Assembly: GCF_008801835.1 (NCBI RefSeq) | Contig: NZ_VZOW01000031.1 | Span: 1-61,410 of the forward strand | From: Cupriavidus pauculus | Lineage (GTDB): Bacteria; Pseudomonadota; Gammaproteobacteria; Burkholderiales; Burkholderiaceae | Length of the DNA: 61,410 nucleotides | Reading direction: 5' to 3' | Part shown: in pieces, positions 16,865-31,096 of the stretch | Position numbering within the stretch: position 1 is the first letter of the stretch | Layout: the number at the start of each line of letters is the position of its first letter | Program-made: the position numbers and the translations under genes | Notes under the pieces: generated by a model | Seen by the model: only the letters and a program-made list of their open reading frames with translations | What the model was told of the DNA's origin: nothing | Databases searched by the model: none

Positions 16865-18256
16865 ATGTCATTTGTCGTAGTGCTCGCCGCGTTGGCGTTC
16901 CTGATGTTTGCCGCCTATCGCGGCTACAGCGTGATCCTGTTCGCGCCGCTCGCCGCGCTGGGCGCGGTATTGCTGACCGATCCTTCCGCCGTGGCCCCGG
17001 TGTTTACCGGCATCTTCATGGAGAAGATGGTTGGCTTCGTGAAGCTGTATTTCCCGGTGTTCATGCTTGGTGCGGTATTCGGCAAGGTCATCGAGCTGTC
17101 GGGCTTTTCGGAATCGATCGTGGCCGCGGCGATCCGCTATATCGGCCGCTCTCGCGCCAATGCCGTGATCGTGGCGGTGTGCGCGCTGCTGACCTACGGC
17201 GGCGTGTCGCTGTTCGTGGTGGTGTTCGCGGTCTATCCGTTTGCCGCCGAACTCTATCGCCAAAGCAATATTCCCAAGCGGCTGATGCCGGGCGCCATCG
17301 CGCTGGGCGCGTTCTCGTTCACGATGGATTCGCTGCCGGGCACGCCGCAGATCCAGAACATCATTCCCACCACGTTCTTCAAGACCACGTCGTGGGCCGC
17401 GCCGGCGCTGGGCGTGGTGGGATCGCTGTTCATCATCGTGGTGGGGCTGTCGTATCTGGAATGGCGGCGTCGCGCGGCTGCCGCGCGCGGCGAAGGCTAC
17501 GGCACCAACCTGATCAACGAGCCGCAACGCGTGGAAGGCGGCAAGCTGCCGCCGCCGCTGCTGGCCATCCTGCCGCTGATCGTGGTGGGCGTGGCCAACT
17601 TCTGGCTCACGCGCATGATTCCGCTGTGGTACGGCCAATCCAACAGCGTGTCGCTGCCGGGCCTGCCCAAGCCGGTGGAAACCAAGATCGCCAGCGTGAC
17701 CGCGATCTGGGCCGTGGAGGGCGCGCTGCTGCTGGGCATCGTGATCGTGCTGGTCACCGCATTCGGCGCCGTGCGCCAGCGCTTTGCGGAGGGCACCAAG
17801 AGCGCAGTGTCCGGCGCGCTGCTGGCATCGATGAATACCGCTTCCGAATACGGCTTCGGCGGCGTGATCGCCGCGCTGCCCGGCTTCCTGGTGGTCAGCG
17901 ACGCGCTGCGCAGCATTCCGAATCCGCTGGTCAACGCGGCGGTTTCCGTCAGCACGCTGGCCGGCATCACCGGGTCGGCGTCGGGCGGCATGAGCATCGC
18001 GCTGGCCGCAATGTCGGACGTCTTCATCCAGGGCGCGCAGGCCGCGCAGATTCCGCTCGAAGTGCTGCACCGCGTGGTGTCGATGGCCAGCGGCGGCATG
18101 GACACCCTGCCGCATAACGGCGCGGTCATCACGCTACTGGCCGTCACGGGCCTGACGCACCGTGAGTCGTATCGCGACATCTTCGCCATCACGGTAATCA
18201 AGACGCTGGCCGTGTTCTTTGTGATCGCGGTGTTCTACACCACGGGTCTCGTCTAA
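16865..18256 (+). CDS. GntP-family organic-acid permease, probably for 3-hydroxybutyrate or a similar substrate
   Basis: A 463-residue inner-membrane protein with about 12 hydrophobic segments and GntP/short-chain-acid permease features (GVSLFVVVFAVYPFAAELYR, and a C-terminal GGMDTLPHNGAVITLL block). The ATG at 16865 follows GGAGA. It is 18 nt upstream of the 3-hydroxybutyrate dehydrogenase gene, which suggests it imports that acid. Expression should depend on sigma-54 and the divergent activator. The exact substrate is inferred from the neighbour. Confidence 0.88.
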   Translation: MSFVVVLAALAFLMFAAYRGYSVILFAPLAALGAVLLTDPSAVAPVFTGIFMEKMVGFVKLYFPVFMLGAVFGKVIELSGFSESIVAAAIRYIGRSRANAVIVAVCALLTYGGVSLFVVVFAVYPFAAELYRQSNIPKRLMPGAIALGAFSFTMDSLPGTPQIQNIIPTTFFKTTSWAAPALGVVGSLFIIVVGLSYLEWRRRAAAARGEGYGTNLINEPQRVEGGKLPPPLLAILPLIVVGVANFWLTRMIPLWYGQSNSVSLPGLPKPVETKIASVTAIWAVEGALLLGIVIVLVTAFGAVRQRFAEGTKSAVSGALLASMNTASEYGFGGVIAALPGFLVVSDALRSIPNPLVNAAVSVSTLAGITGSASGGMSIALAAMSDVFIQGAQAAQIPLEVLHRVVSMASGGMDTLPHNGAVITLLAVTGLTHRESYRDIFAITVIKTLAVFFVIAVFYTTGLV

Positions 18257-18274
18257 CGTTTGCCGGAGTTTTTC

Positions 18275-19051
18275 ATGGTCAATCTGCAAGGCAAGACCGC
18301 ACTGGTCACCGGATCCACAAGCGGCATCGGCCTCGGCATCGCGCAGGCGCTGGGGCAAGCTGGCGCCAATATCGTGCTGAACGGTTTTGGCGATGTCGAC
18401 GCGGCGCTCGTGACGATCCGCGCCACCGGCGCGCAGGCGCTGCATCACGCCGCCGACATGCGGCATGGCGACGAGATCGAAGCGATGATGACGATGGCGC
18501 GCGAGCGCTTCGGCGGCGTCGACATCCTGGTCAATAACGCAGGCATCCAGCATGTGGCGCCGGTGGAGGATTTTCCCGTCGACAAGTGGGACGACATCCT
18601 CGCGATCAATCTCACCTCGAGCTTTCACACCACGCGCCTCGCGCTGCCGGGCATGCGCGCCAGCAACTGGGGCCGCATCGTCAACATCGCATCGGTGCAC
18701 GGGCTGGTCGGCTCGGCTGGCAAAGCCGCGTACGTGGCCGCCAAGCACGGGCTGGTGGGCCTGACCAAGGTGACGGCGCTGGAAACGGCCGCCACGGGCG
18801 TGACCTGCAACGCCATCTGCCCGGGCTTCGTGCTCACGCCGCTGGTAGCCGCGCAGATCGATGCCATCGCCAAGCGCGACGCCATCACCCACGAGGCGGC
18901 GCAGGCGCGGCTGCTGTCGGACAAGCAGCCGTCGGGCCAGTTCGTCACGCCCGAACAGCTCGGCAATCTGGTGCTGATGCTGTGCTCGCCCTTTGGCGAT
19001 CAGGTGCGCGGCGCGGCGTGGGCCATGGACGGCGGCTGGACCGCGCAATAA
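18275..19051 (+). CDS. bdhA: 3-hydroxybutyrate dehydrogenase (SDR family)
   Basis: A 258-residue short-chain dehydrogenase that oxidises (R)-3-hydroxybutyrate to acetoacetate with NAD+, part of PHB and ketone-body use. It shows the TGSTSGIGLGIA cofactor motif at the N-terminus, NNAG, the Ser in NIASVHG, YVAAKHG as the YxxxK catalytic pair, and the bdh-like GFVLTPLVAAQID loop. GGAG lies 6 nt before the ATG. It forms an operon with the permease. Cupriavidus often has several bdh paralogues, so the symbol is family-level. Confidence 0.9.
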   Translation: MVNLQGKTALVTGSTSGIGLGIAQALGQAGANIVLNGFGDVDAALVTIRATGAQALHHAADMRHGDEIEAMMTMARERFGGVDILVNNAGIQHVAPVEDFPVDKWDDILAINLTSSFHTTRLALPGMRASNWGRIVNIASVHGLVGSAGKAAYVAAKHGLVGLTKVTALETAATGVTCNAICPGFVLTPLVAAQIDAIAKRDAITHEAAQARLLSDKQPSGQFVTPEQLGNLVLMLCSPFGDQVRGAAWAMDGGWTAQ

Positions 19052-19052
19052 C

Positions 19053-19078
19053 GCGCGACGATGGCGCCATCGTCGCGC
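19053..19078. terminator. 26-bp perfect palindrome at convergent gene ends
   Basis: A perfect inverted repeat centred between 19065 and 19066 (arms of 13 bp, GCGCGACGATGGC) starts 2 nt after the bdhA stop. The giant kinase gene converges from the other side. There is no U-run; it may act as a bidirectional terminator or block 3'-end decay. Confidence 0.5.
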
Positions 19079-19114
19079 CATCGAGCACAACAGACCTGGC
19101 GGCGCGACGGCCGG

Positions 19115-24328
<5,214 letters not shown>

Positions 24329-24591
24329 GTTGCGGTGCTGAATGGTGCCTGGAGTCAGGCTTCGGAACGATTGGGGCGCCGCCATGCTACGCGGAAACCT
24401 CTCATCGGTGACATTCCGCCCAAAATGTCGATTCAATTTATTTGAATAACTATTGCAACGATCGATCACTTTCGCCGCTGAGCCGATCGCTATAGTTCTG
24501 CACATGGACAGCGCAGCAACGCAACGAAGCCAAGCCAGCGCTGCCAGACCAAACCTCAAACCAATTGAATATTTTTTACCGGAGAAATCTC

Positions 24592-25290
24592 ATGTCGAAC
24601 GCCAAACTGCAAGTCCTGACCCCGCGCAACAGCCAGCTGATCATCATCGACCACCAGCCCCAGATGGCTTTTGGCGTGCAGTCGATGGACCGCCAGACCA
24701 TGAAGAACAATGTCGTGGGCCTGGCCAAGGCGGCGAAGATCTTCGACGTGCCGACCACCATCACCACCGTGGAAAGCGAATCGTTCTCCGGCTACACCTA
24801 TCCCGAAATCCTCGACGTCTTTCCCGGCAAGCAGACGCTCGAACGCACTTCGATGAATTCTTGGGACGACCAGAAGGTGCGCGACGCGCTGGCCGCCAAC
24901 GGTCGCAAGAAGATCGTCGTGGCCGGGCTGTGGACCGAGGTGTGCAACACGACCTTCGCGCTGTCCGCGATGCTCGAAGGCGACTACGAGATCTACATGG
25001 TGGCCGACGCCTCGGGCGGCACCACCAAGGAAGCGCACGACTACGCGATGCAGCGCATGATCCAGGCCGGCGTGGTGCCCGTGACGTGGCAGCAAGTGCT
25101 GCTGGAATGGCAGCGCGACTGGAAGAACAAGGAAACGTATGACGCGGTAACCGGCCTGGCGAAGGAACATTCGGGCGCCTACGGCATGGGCATCGACTAC
25201 GCCTACACGATGGTCCACAAGGCCGCGCAGCGCACCGCCACGCCGCACCCGTCGATCGCGCCGATCCATGCGCCGGTGACCGAGTACTAA
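24592..25290 (+). CDS. isochorismatase-family (YcaC-like) cysteine hydrolase
   Basis: A 232-residue cysteine hydrolase. Asp20 in IIIDHQPQM, a Lys in GRKKIVV (about 106-107) and Cys118 in GLWTEVCNT form the expected Asp-Lys-Cys triad of the isochorismatase superfamily. The overall sequence is close to the YcaC group, whose natural substrate is not established. The ATG at 24592 has GGAGA 7 nt upstream; an in-frame ATG at 24565 has no such site. It is divergent from the giant sensor kinase, a pairing I recall from other Burkholderiaceae, which suggests sensor control of this enzyme. Confidence 0.88.
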   Translation: MSNAKLQVLTPRNSQLIIIDHQPQMAFGVQSMDRQTMKNNVVGLAKAAKIFDVPTTITTVESESFSGYTYPEILDVFPGKQTLERTSMNSWDDQKVRDALAANGRKKIVVAGLWTEVCNTTFALSAMLEGDYEIYMVADASGGTTKEAHDYAMQRMIQAGVVPVTWQQVLLEWQRDWKNKETYDAVTGLAKEHSGAYGMGIDYAYTMVHKAAQRTATPHPSIAPIHAPVTEY

Positions 25291-25364
25291 GCACGACGCA
25301 CTGGACGTCGATTCATACGGCCAGCGCCGTCTGGCCAAATCCTGATATCAGCCAGCGTGCCAGG

Positions 25365-25398
25365 CGGCCGCCGCCACTTTCGGAAGTCGCGGCGGCCG
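25365..25398. terminator. long GC hairpin at convergent gene ends
   Basis: CGGCCGCCGC pairs with GCGGCGGCCG, then after one C-C mismatch ACTT pairs with AAGT around a TCGG loop. It lies between the converging isochorismatase and TDT-transporter genes. No T-run follows on either strand. Confidence 0.55.
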
Positions 25399-25427
25399 AA
25401 TACCGCTATCGCCGGGGGTTCAGCCGG

Positions 25428-26417
25428 TCAGGCAAGTCGACGGAACAAGCGACCTTGCCACAGCAGCCGAAGCGTCAGCACGATCAGCGCGCCGATTGCA
25501 ACATTGACGAAGATGAACAGCGGCAACGCAAGACTCGCGAACAACGAACCCGGCGCAAGGGTCGCCGCGCGCATGCACGACAACCCGAGCGCAGTGATGC
25601 CGAAGCTGAAGGCCCAGAATCCCGGGGTCGCGCCGGACTTGAGAAACCACGGTGCAAGTCTGGCGAGGAACAGCAGTTGCAAGACTCCGTAGCCGAACAT
25701 GGCATAGAAAGGCCAGTCCACGCTGCCTGCTGTGACCGCAAGGTATGCAGTGGCACCAACCACCGGCGGCGCCAACTGGATGCCCAGCGTCGGCCGCAGC
25801 GCAGGTGCCAGTTCGTCGCCCAGATGCAGGCGATAGGTGATGATCGACTCGAGGGCGAACCACGAGAACAGCCCCGCTCCGAAGAACAGTTTGCCCAGAT
25901 CCATCCAACCGAGCGAGCTCACGGCCATCGCAGAGACAAAATTGCCGGCCACTGTGGGCAGATACATGACCGCGGTGGTGTCACCGAGCTTGCGGCCGCC
26001 ACGCATCATGCCGCCACTGCGAAGCGTGGAGAAAGCCAATTGGGCGACGACACCAATTACGATCAGCGTCGTGCCCAGTGCCTCAGCAAAGCCGTGCAGC
26101 CAGACGGCCACGAGCAGCGTGGCCACCGGTACCAGTCCGATGAAACAGCACGCAACCGGATGTCGGGCTTCGGCCAGCGCCTCGTCACGATGCGTCAGCC
26201 ACTTGGCGGCGAAGGCGAGCACGAGCACCGCCCAGATGAGCGTCGTCACCGCAAACAGGATGTCGGATATGTCCGTCCCGACGCCCCACAATGTGTGTGC
26301 GACTCGCCAGCAGTTCGACAGACCGGCCATGCCGAGCACAATGCCCATCGCAGAGGCCGGAATCGAAAACCCGTTCGGCGTCTCGGCGACGGGAACCGTT
26401 GCTGCGCTGTCAGTCAT
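25428..26417 (-). CDS. TDT/SLAC1-family transporter (TehA-like)
   Basis: A 329-residue membrane protein with about ten hydrophobic segments. The sequence, with FSIPASAMGIVLGMAGLSN near the start and the repeated small-residue helices, fits the TDT family (TehA, SLAC1-type anion channels and C4-dicarboxylate or sulfite exporters). The ATG at 26417 is preceded by AGGA; a TTG six codons upstream is less likely. It is the last gene of the leftward six-gene cluster, 20 nt after the quinone oxidoreductase, so it may export an anionic product or tolerate a toxic acid. Substrate unknown. Confidence 0.82.
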   Translation of the reverse strand: MTDSAATVPVAETPNGFSIPASAMGIVLGMAGLSNCWRVAHTLWGVGTDISDILFAVTTLIWAVLVLAFAAKWLTHRDEALAEARHPVACCFIGLVPVATLLVAVWLHGFAEALGTTLIVIGVVAQLAFSTLRSGGMMRGGRKLGDTTAVMYLPTVAGNFVSAMAVSSLGWMDLGKLFFGAGLFSWFALESIITYRLHLGDELAPALRPTLGIQLAPPVVGATAYLAVTAGSVDWPFYAMFGYGVLQLLFLARLAPWFLKSGATPGFWAFSFGITALGLSCMRAATLAPGSLFASLALPLFIFVNVAIGALIVLTLRLLWQGRLFRRLA

Positions 26418-26437
26418 GGTGTGTCCTGGAAGCAAGG

Positions 26438-27445
26438 TCAGCTACGCGCGAGGACAATTTTCCCCACGGTCTTGTTGCTCTCCAGCGCCGCATGCGCACG
26501 ACGCAGGTTGTCGGCCGTAATGTCGCCAGAGTGCTCGCCGACCGTCGTCTTGAGCACACCTTCGTCGAGCAGCGCGGCCACGCGATCCAGCAGCTTGTGC
26601 TGTTCGATCATGTCGGCCGCACGGTACATCGACCGCGTGAACATGAACTCCCAATGCAGGGAAATCGACTTGCGCTTCAACGGCATCGCGTCCAGCGTGG
26701 CAGGATCGTCGATCAATGCCAACTGGCCTTCCGGCTTGAGCAGTTCCACGATCTGCGCGTAATAGCTGTCCGTATGTGTGAGGCTGATGACGTGGTCCAC
26801 CTGGTCGATGCCTGCCGCAGCCAGTTGCGGCTGCAGCGGCTGGCTGTGGTCGATCACGTGATGCGCGCCAAGATCCCCGACCCACTTCTGGGTCTTGGGT
26901 CGCGACGCCGTGCCAATCACGACCAGCGCCGTCAGCTTGCGTGCCAACTGGATCAGGATGGAGCCGACGCCGCCGCTGGCACCGATCACCAACAGGCTTT
27001 GTCCCTGGCCGCCGCCCTCCGGAATACGCAAGCGATCGAACAGCAATTCCCACGCGGTAATGCTCGTCAACGGCAGGGCCGCAGCATCGGCGGTCTTCAG
27101 TGACTTGGGGCAGTGGCCTGCGATCCGTTCGTCGACGAGACCGTATTCGGCGTAGCTGCCTTGTCGCGTGATGTCGCCGGCGTACCAGACCTTGTCGCCC
27201 ACCTTGAACAGTTCCACCGCTGCGCCAACGGCTTCCACGGTGCCCACCGCATCCCAGCCCAGCACGCGCGGGCCACCCGGCTGCACACTGAGACGCAGCT
27301 TGCTGTCCACCGGGTTCACCGCAATCGCCTCGATCCTGACCAGCAAGTCACGCGCTTGCGGTTCCGGTCGCGGCAGCTCCATCTCGTACAGGGCACGCGG
27401 GTCTTCGATCGGCAGGCCAGCCTTGTCGTAAACAATCGCTTTCAT
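26438..27445 (-). CDS. zinc-independent MDR-family oxidoreductase (quinone-reductase-like)
   Basis: A 335-residue medium-chain dehydrogenase/reductase. The N-terminal GroES-like fold begins at MKAIVYDKAGLP. The nucleotide-binding motif is IGASGGVGS in the middle. There is no catalytic Cys/His zinc pair, which places it with quinone oxidoreductases and the zinc-binding-ADH-named but zinc-free subfamily. Such enzymes usually reduce quinones, enals or enones with NADPH. AGGAG lies 9 nt before the ATG at 27445. It sits 35 nt after the alpha/beta hydrolase gene. Confidence 0.87.
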   Translation of the reverse strand: MKAIVYDKAGLPIEDPRALYEMELPRPEPQARDLLVRIEAIAVNPVDSKLRLSVQPGGPRVLGWDAVGTVEAVGAAVELFKVGDKVWYAGDITRQGSYAEYGLVDERIAGHCPKSLKTADAAALPLTSITAWELLFDRLRIPEGGGQGQSLLVIGASGGVGSILIQLARKLTALVVIGTASRPKTQKWVGDLGAHHVIDHSQPLQPQLAAAGIDQVDHVISLTHTDSYYAQIVELLKPEGQLALIDDPATLDAMPLKRKSISLHWEFMFTRSMYRAADMIEQHKLLDRVAALLDEGVLKTTVGEHSGDITADNLRRAHAALESNKTVGKIVLARS

Positions 27446-27480
27446 TCTGCATGACTCCTCGATAGGGCAAAAACGCGCGC

Positions 27481-28335
27481 TCACGCGCCGCGCAGGAACT
27501 CTCGCACATGTGCGACGTAGGTAGACGCATACTGGAACAGCGCGCCGTGGCCAGCGTTGGGATAAATGATCAACGTGGCATTCGGCAGCCCCTCCGCAAG
27601 CACGAAGCTGTTTCGCGTGGGAATCATGGTGTCGTTGTCGCCATTGGTAACCAGCACCGGATGCGGGATCGACGCCAGCTTGTGCGCCACGTCGCCCGGC
27701 CAGTTCGCCCAGGCGATCATGGCGCCAAGCTGCGCCGGCGCGACCTCGGCATTGGCCGGCAGGTCCGCTTCGCCGGTTCGCGATGCCAGACGATCCACGA
27801 AGGCTTGTGCAGCTTGCTTGCCATCGGGCGTCTCCGGGAAGAAAAGCCGCTTGAGCTTCTCGTGCATCGGCATCTCGGCATCGGTATAAATGGCAAGCAG
27901 TTCCGGACGATCCATGCCGGCGCCCTTGCCGCCTTCTGGCGCGCTGCCGGAAAGGACGATGCGTGCAACCAGCTCAGGTTTTGCGATGGCAATCTCCTGC
28001 GCCAGGAATCCGCCGAGCGAATAGCCAAGGATGTGGAACTTCGACAGCGCGATGGCGCCAACGAATTGCAGAACGTGATCCGCCATCGCTGTGATCGATG
28101 CCGGCACGGTGCCGCCGGATCTGCCAACCCCAGCGTTCTCGAACAGGATGATCTCGCGATCCGCCGATAGTGCATCGACGATGGCCGGGTCCCAGTTGTC
28201 GAGTGTGCCCGTGAAATGCTGCAGGCAAAGCAGCGGCAGCCCGCCATTGGCGTTGCCGAAGCGGCGATACGCATAGCGCACGCCAGCCGCCTCGGCGTAC
28301 TGGGTGGGGGCATTCGAGGAATTCATGCGAGTCAT
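27481..28335 (-). CDS. alpha/beta hydrolase
   Basis: A 284-residue alpha/beta-hydrolase fold protein. The nucleophile elbow is GYSLGG (Ser expected), the acid is probably in NGDNDTMIP, and the catalytic His is in NAGHGALFQ. It has the ENAGVGRSGG oxyanion-side motif typical of haloperoxidase/esterase-like members. The chosen start at 28335 has AAGGA 7 nt upstream; an ATG at 28350 has none and would overlap the preceding gene. The cluster holds a second, distantly similar hydrolase at 30233-31096. The substrate cannot be read from the sequence. Confidence 0.87.
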   Translation of the reverse strand: MTRMNSSNAPTQYAEAAGVRYAYRRFGNANGGLPLLCLQHFTGTLDNWDPAIVDALSADREIILFENAGVGRSGGTVPASITAMADHVLQFVGAIALSKFHILGYSLGGFLAQEIAIAKPELVARIVLSGSAPEGGKGAGMDRPELLAIYTDAEMPMHEKLKRLFFPETPDGKQAAQAFVDRLASRTGEADLPANAEVAPAQLGAMIAWANWPGDVAHKLASIPHPVLVTNGDNDTMIPTRNSFVLAEGLPNATLIIYPNAGHGALFQYASTYVAHVREFLRGA

Positions 28336-28346
28336 CGTGGCATCCT

Positions 28347-29390
28347 TCATACGGAGGGGCCGGCGTAGGCCGGCATGACCAACACGGCACGGAACCGCAC
28401 ATCGGCGCGCATCATGCGGTCATATGCCGCCTGGGCCTGTTCCAGCGGGAACGTTTCGATCATGGGACGCACATCCTGCAGATTGGCGAAGGCCAATGTC
28501 TGCTCGTTGTCGAAGACGGTTCCGGTCAGTGCACCCACCACTGCACGCGCACCGAACACGAGATCCGTGGCGGGCAGCGTGATGGGATCTCCCGGAACGG
28601 CCACCACGATCAACTGACCGCGCGCCGCCATGCCCGGAACGAGCGCGGACATGCCGGCACCGGTCGGCGCCGTCGCCAACACCACCTTCGCACCGCCCAG
28701 GCTGCGCAACACCGCCACGGCATCTTCGCTTTCAGAATCGATATAGCGATGGGCGCCGAGTTGGGCCGCCAGTTCGGCCTTGTCTGCGCCGCGCGCAATC
28801 GCCACCGTATGGAAACCCATCTTGCGAGCGAACTGCACGGCGAGGTGACCCAGGCCGCCCAGGCCATGCACCGCAACCACATCGCCTGCCCGCGCATTCG
28901 CATTGCGCAGGGCGTTGAATGTCGTCAGGCCGGCGCACAGCAGCGGCGCCGCTTCGGCGGCATCGAGCGCATCGGGAACACGCACCAGACCGCGCGCTTC
29001 TGCCAGCATGCTTTCGGCATAGCCGCCGTTGGTCGTCATGCCCGTGATCACCGGATTCTGGCAATTCACGACATCGCCCTGGCGGCACGACGGACACGTG
29101 CGGTCTTCGCCGGCCAGAAAGCCCACCCCTACGCGCTGGCCCACTTGCCAGCCCTCGACGCCGTGACCCAGCGCTTCGATACGGCCCACGACTTCATGGC
29201 CGGGCGTCAGTGGATGTTCCGGGTCCGCGGGTGCCCGCGCCACCGTCGCACTGTCAGAGTGGCAGACACCACAGGCTTCGACGCGAATGCGGACTTGCCC
29301 GAACCCAGGTTCCTCGATCGGCCGATCGATCATCGCCAACTTGCCGGGCGCCACGGCTACCGCAGCGCGGTAGGTTCGATTTGCGGTCAT
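28347..29390 (-). CDS. zinc-dependent alcohol dehydrogenase (MDR family)
   Basis: A 347-residue zinc alcohol dehydrogenase. The catalytic zinc ligands are Cys in GVCHSD (about residue 43) and His in PGHEVVG. A structural-zinc-like segment CPSCRQGDVVNC has only three of the usual four cysteines. The NAD(P) motif is GLGGLGHLAVQ. It would interconvert a primary or allylic alcohol and an aldehyde. It starts 10 nt after the unknown gene upstream and ends 11 nt before the hydrolase, tightly packed in the operon. Confidence 0.88.
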   Translation of the reverse strand: MTANRTYRAAVAVAPGKLAMIDRPIEEPGFGQVRIRVEACGVCHSDSATVARAPADPEHPLTPGHEVVGRIEALGHGVEGWQVGQRVGVGFLAGEDRTCPSCRQGDVVNCQNPVITGMTTNGGYAESMLAEARGLVRVPDALDAAEAAPLLCAGLTTFNALRNANARAGDVVAVHGLGGLGHLAVQFARKMGFHTVAIARGADKAELAAQLGAHRYIDSESEDAVAVLRSLGGAKVVLATAPTGAGMSALVPGMAARGQLIVVAVPGDPITLPATDLVFGARAVVGALTGTVFDNEQTLAFANLQDVRPMIETFPLEQAQAAYDRMMRADVRFRAVLVMPAYAGPSV

Positions 29391-29400
29391 CGTGATGGCC

Positions 29401-30120
29401 TCACTCGAAGCGGAAGTCGGACAGATCCACGCCCACGATCAGCGGCTCGGGCATCGCGAGATTCTCTGGCGTACGCGGATAGATGCGCATGCGCGTGGGC
29501 ATGCGCATGCCTTGCACCTCGACATAATCACTGAGGTAGCGGGCGGCCGCATTGCGACCCTGGATGTCCACTTCGTAGTCATGACGGCGCAGCATGCCGT
29601 CCGCGTCGAAGTAATAGGTTTGCTCCGCGCTATGCGTCGCCACCGTATCCGGGAACCTCACACGCAGACGGCGCCAGGACAGGCCATCGACGACCCACGG
29701 CTCGATCTCGGTCGCTACCACGCCGGGATGACGCAGCACGAATGGCGACGTCAGATACGTCCACATCGTATAGCCCGCGAAATACGCCAGTTGGGGATTT
29801 GACCACGGGGTTTCGAGTTCGAACCCAGCGAACGAAGCGCGCGGATGATCGAGCGCTTCGACGAGCGTGCCGTCCGCTTGCCGGATCTCGACACGATCCG
29901 GCGTGAAGACGGAATGATTGGTAGTCGGTGCGAACGGCTCATGCGAGACCCGCTGCGCATGCAGGTCCACGGTCACGCGCGAATCGATCAGCACCCCTTC
30001 GCGCTGTTTCAGATTCCACAGTATTCCGGTGTGGTGCAGGCGCGCCGAGACACGCTTGAATTGCTGGAAGCGTTCGAGGCCGCCCGCGGCATCGATGGCG
30101 AAATTGATCAGGTCAGACAT
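29401..30120 (-). CDS. uncharacterised protein, probable LolA-like half-barrel
   Basis: A 239-residue protein with no signal peptide, membrane segment or recognised catalytic motif. It is rich in Trp and Tyr and ends in alternating beta-strand-like blocks (QTYYFDADGMLRRHDYEV, and TRMRIYPRTPENLAMPEP). The pattern recalls LolA/LppX-type half-barrels that hold lipids, here without an export signal, so it would be cytoplasmic. Codon use is normal for the region. It sits 112 nt after one alpha/beta hydrolase and 10 nt before the alcohol dehydrogenase, so a role in handling a hydrophobic substrate of the cluster is a guess. I do not recognise the family. Confidence 0.75.
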   Translation of the reverse strand: MSDLINFAIDAAGGLERFQQFKRVSARLHHTGILWNLKQREGVLIDSRVTVDLHAQRVSHEPFAPTTNHSVFTPDRVEIRQADGTLVEALDHPRASFAGFELETPWSNPQLAYFAGYTMWTYLTSPFVLRHPGVVATEIEPWVVDGLSWRRLRVRFPDTVATHSAEQTYYFDADGMLRRHDYEVDIQGRNAAARYLSDYVEVQGMRMPTRMRIYPRTPENLAMPEPLIVGVDLSDFRFE

Positions 30121-30232
30121 GTTTTACCTTCTGCTTGGTTTGCTTTTTTGAGCGCGAGACCATTCACTTCGAGGCTGGGCTCGAAGTTCCTGGCGCGGCG
30201 CCACTCACGCGCCGGATACCGGCGGAATTGCG

Positions 30233-31096
30233 CTACGCGTGGGCGTCGACAAACGCGGCGATATGTCGCGCGGATGCCTCGGGATACTGAAGTTGTGGAC
30301 CGTGGCCGGCGCGCGGAAAAGTCACCAGGTGCAAGGTCGGCAACTGGTTGTTGAGCGCGTACCAGTTCTCCACCGGGAACACGATGTCGTGATCGGCGCC
30401 GATATGCAGGACAGGGATCCGTGTGGACTTGAGCGCTTGCAGCACCGAGTCAACCGGAAAGACCGGGTTCTTTGGACCGTCGCCAAGCTGCGTCGCGGCC
30501 CATTGCCACGGCACTTCCGGACTGACATCGAGCTTGCGTGCAGCGAGCCGATCGGCTGACAGCCTGGCCGCATCCACGCTCTCGGGCGAAGTTGGTTCGA
30601 AGAACAGGCTGACAAAATCATCAAAGTCGTTCTCGCGCTTTGCCAGCGTATAGAAGAGCGCCTCGCCGGGCTTGGCCAGAGTGCCCGGCGGGGTGGTGCC
30701 GATCAGCACGGTGTGGCTGACCAGTTGCGGCGCCATCGTCATCACGAGCTGTGCCGCGATGCCGCCAACCGACCAGCCGCCAATGATGACGCGGCCCAGG
30801 TCCAGCGCGGTGATCAGATCGATCGCATCACGGGCCAGCGCCGCAGGCTGATAGGTAGGGTCGCCGGTGGATTGCCCCAGGCCGCTGTAGTCGAACACCG
30901 TTACCTGGAAGCCCTGGCCCGCCAGGCTATCGAGGAACAGCGGATCCCAGGCGTCCATGGTGCCGCGGAAGCGGACACAGAGGACAATCGGCTTGCCGCT
31001 GCCGAATGTGCGATAGGCGAGACGCCGCCCCGGCACATCGACGAACCGGGTTCTGGCGTTAAGGCTTGCCGAGGCTTCGGCCATTGAAGCATTCAT
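30233..31096 (-). CDS. alpha/beta hydrolase, first gene of the cluster
   Basis: A 287-residue alpha/beta hydrolase. The motif FDYSGLGQSTG precedes the nucleophile elbow GWSVGG, the acid is near GADHDIVFP, and the His is in RAGHGPQLQ. It resembles the hydrolase at 27481-28335 in layout but the two are well diverged. The start at 31096 follows AAGG at 9 nt; the frame stays open upstream to 31186, and an ATG at 31084 is also possible. It is promoter-proximal, facing the FixJ-type regulator across a 414-bp gap. Confidence 0.85.
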   Translation of the reverse strand: MNASMAEASASLNARTRFVDVPGRRLAYRTFGSGKPIVLCVRFRGTMDAWDPLFLDSLAGQGFQVTVFDYSGLGQSTGDPTYQPAALARDAIDLITALDLGRVIIGGWSVGGIAAQLVMTMAPQLVSHTVLIGTTPPGTLAKPGEALFYTLAKRENDFDDFVSLFFEPTSPESVDAARLSADRLAARKLDVSPEVPWQWAATQLGDGPKNPVFPVDSVLQALKSTRIPVLHIGADHDIVFPVENWYALNNQLPTLHLVTFPRAGHGPQLQYPEASARHIAAFVDAHA

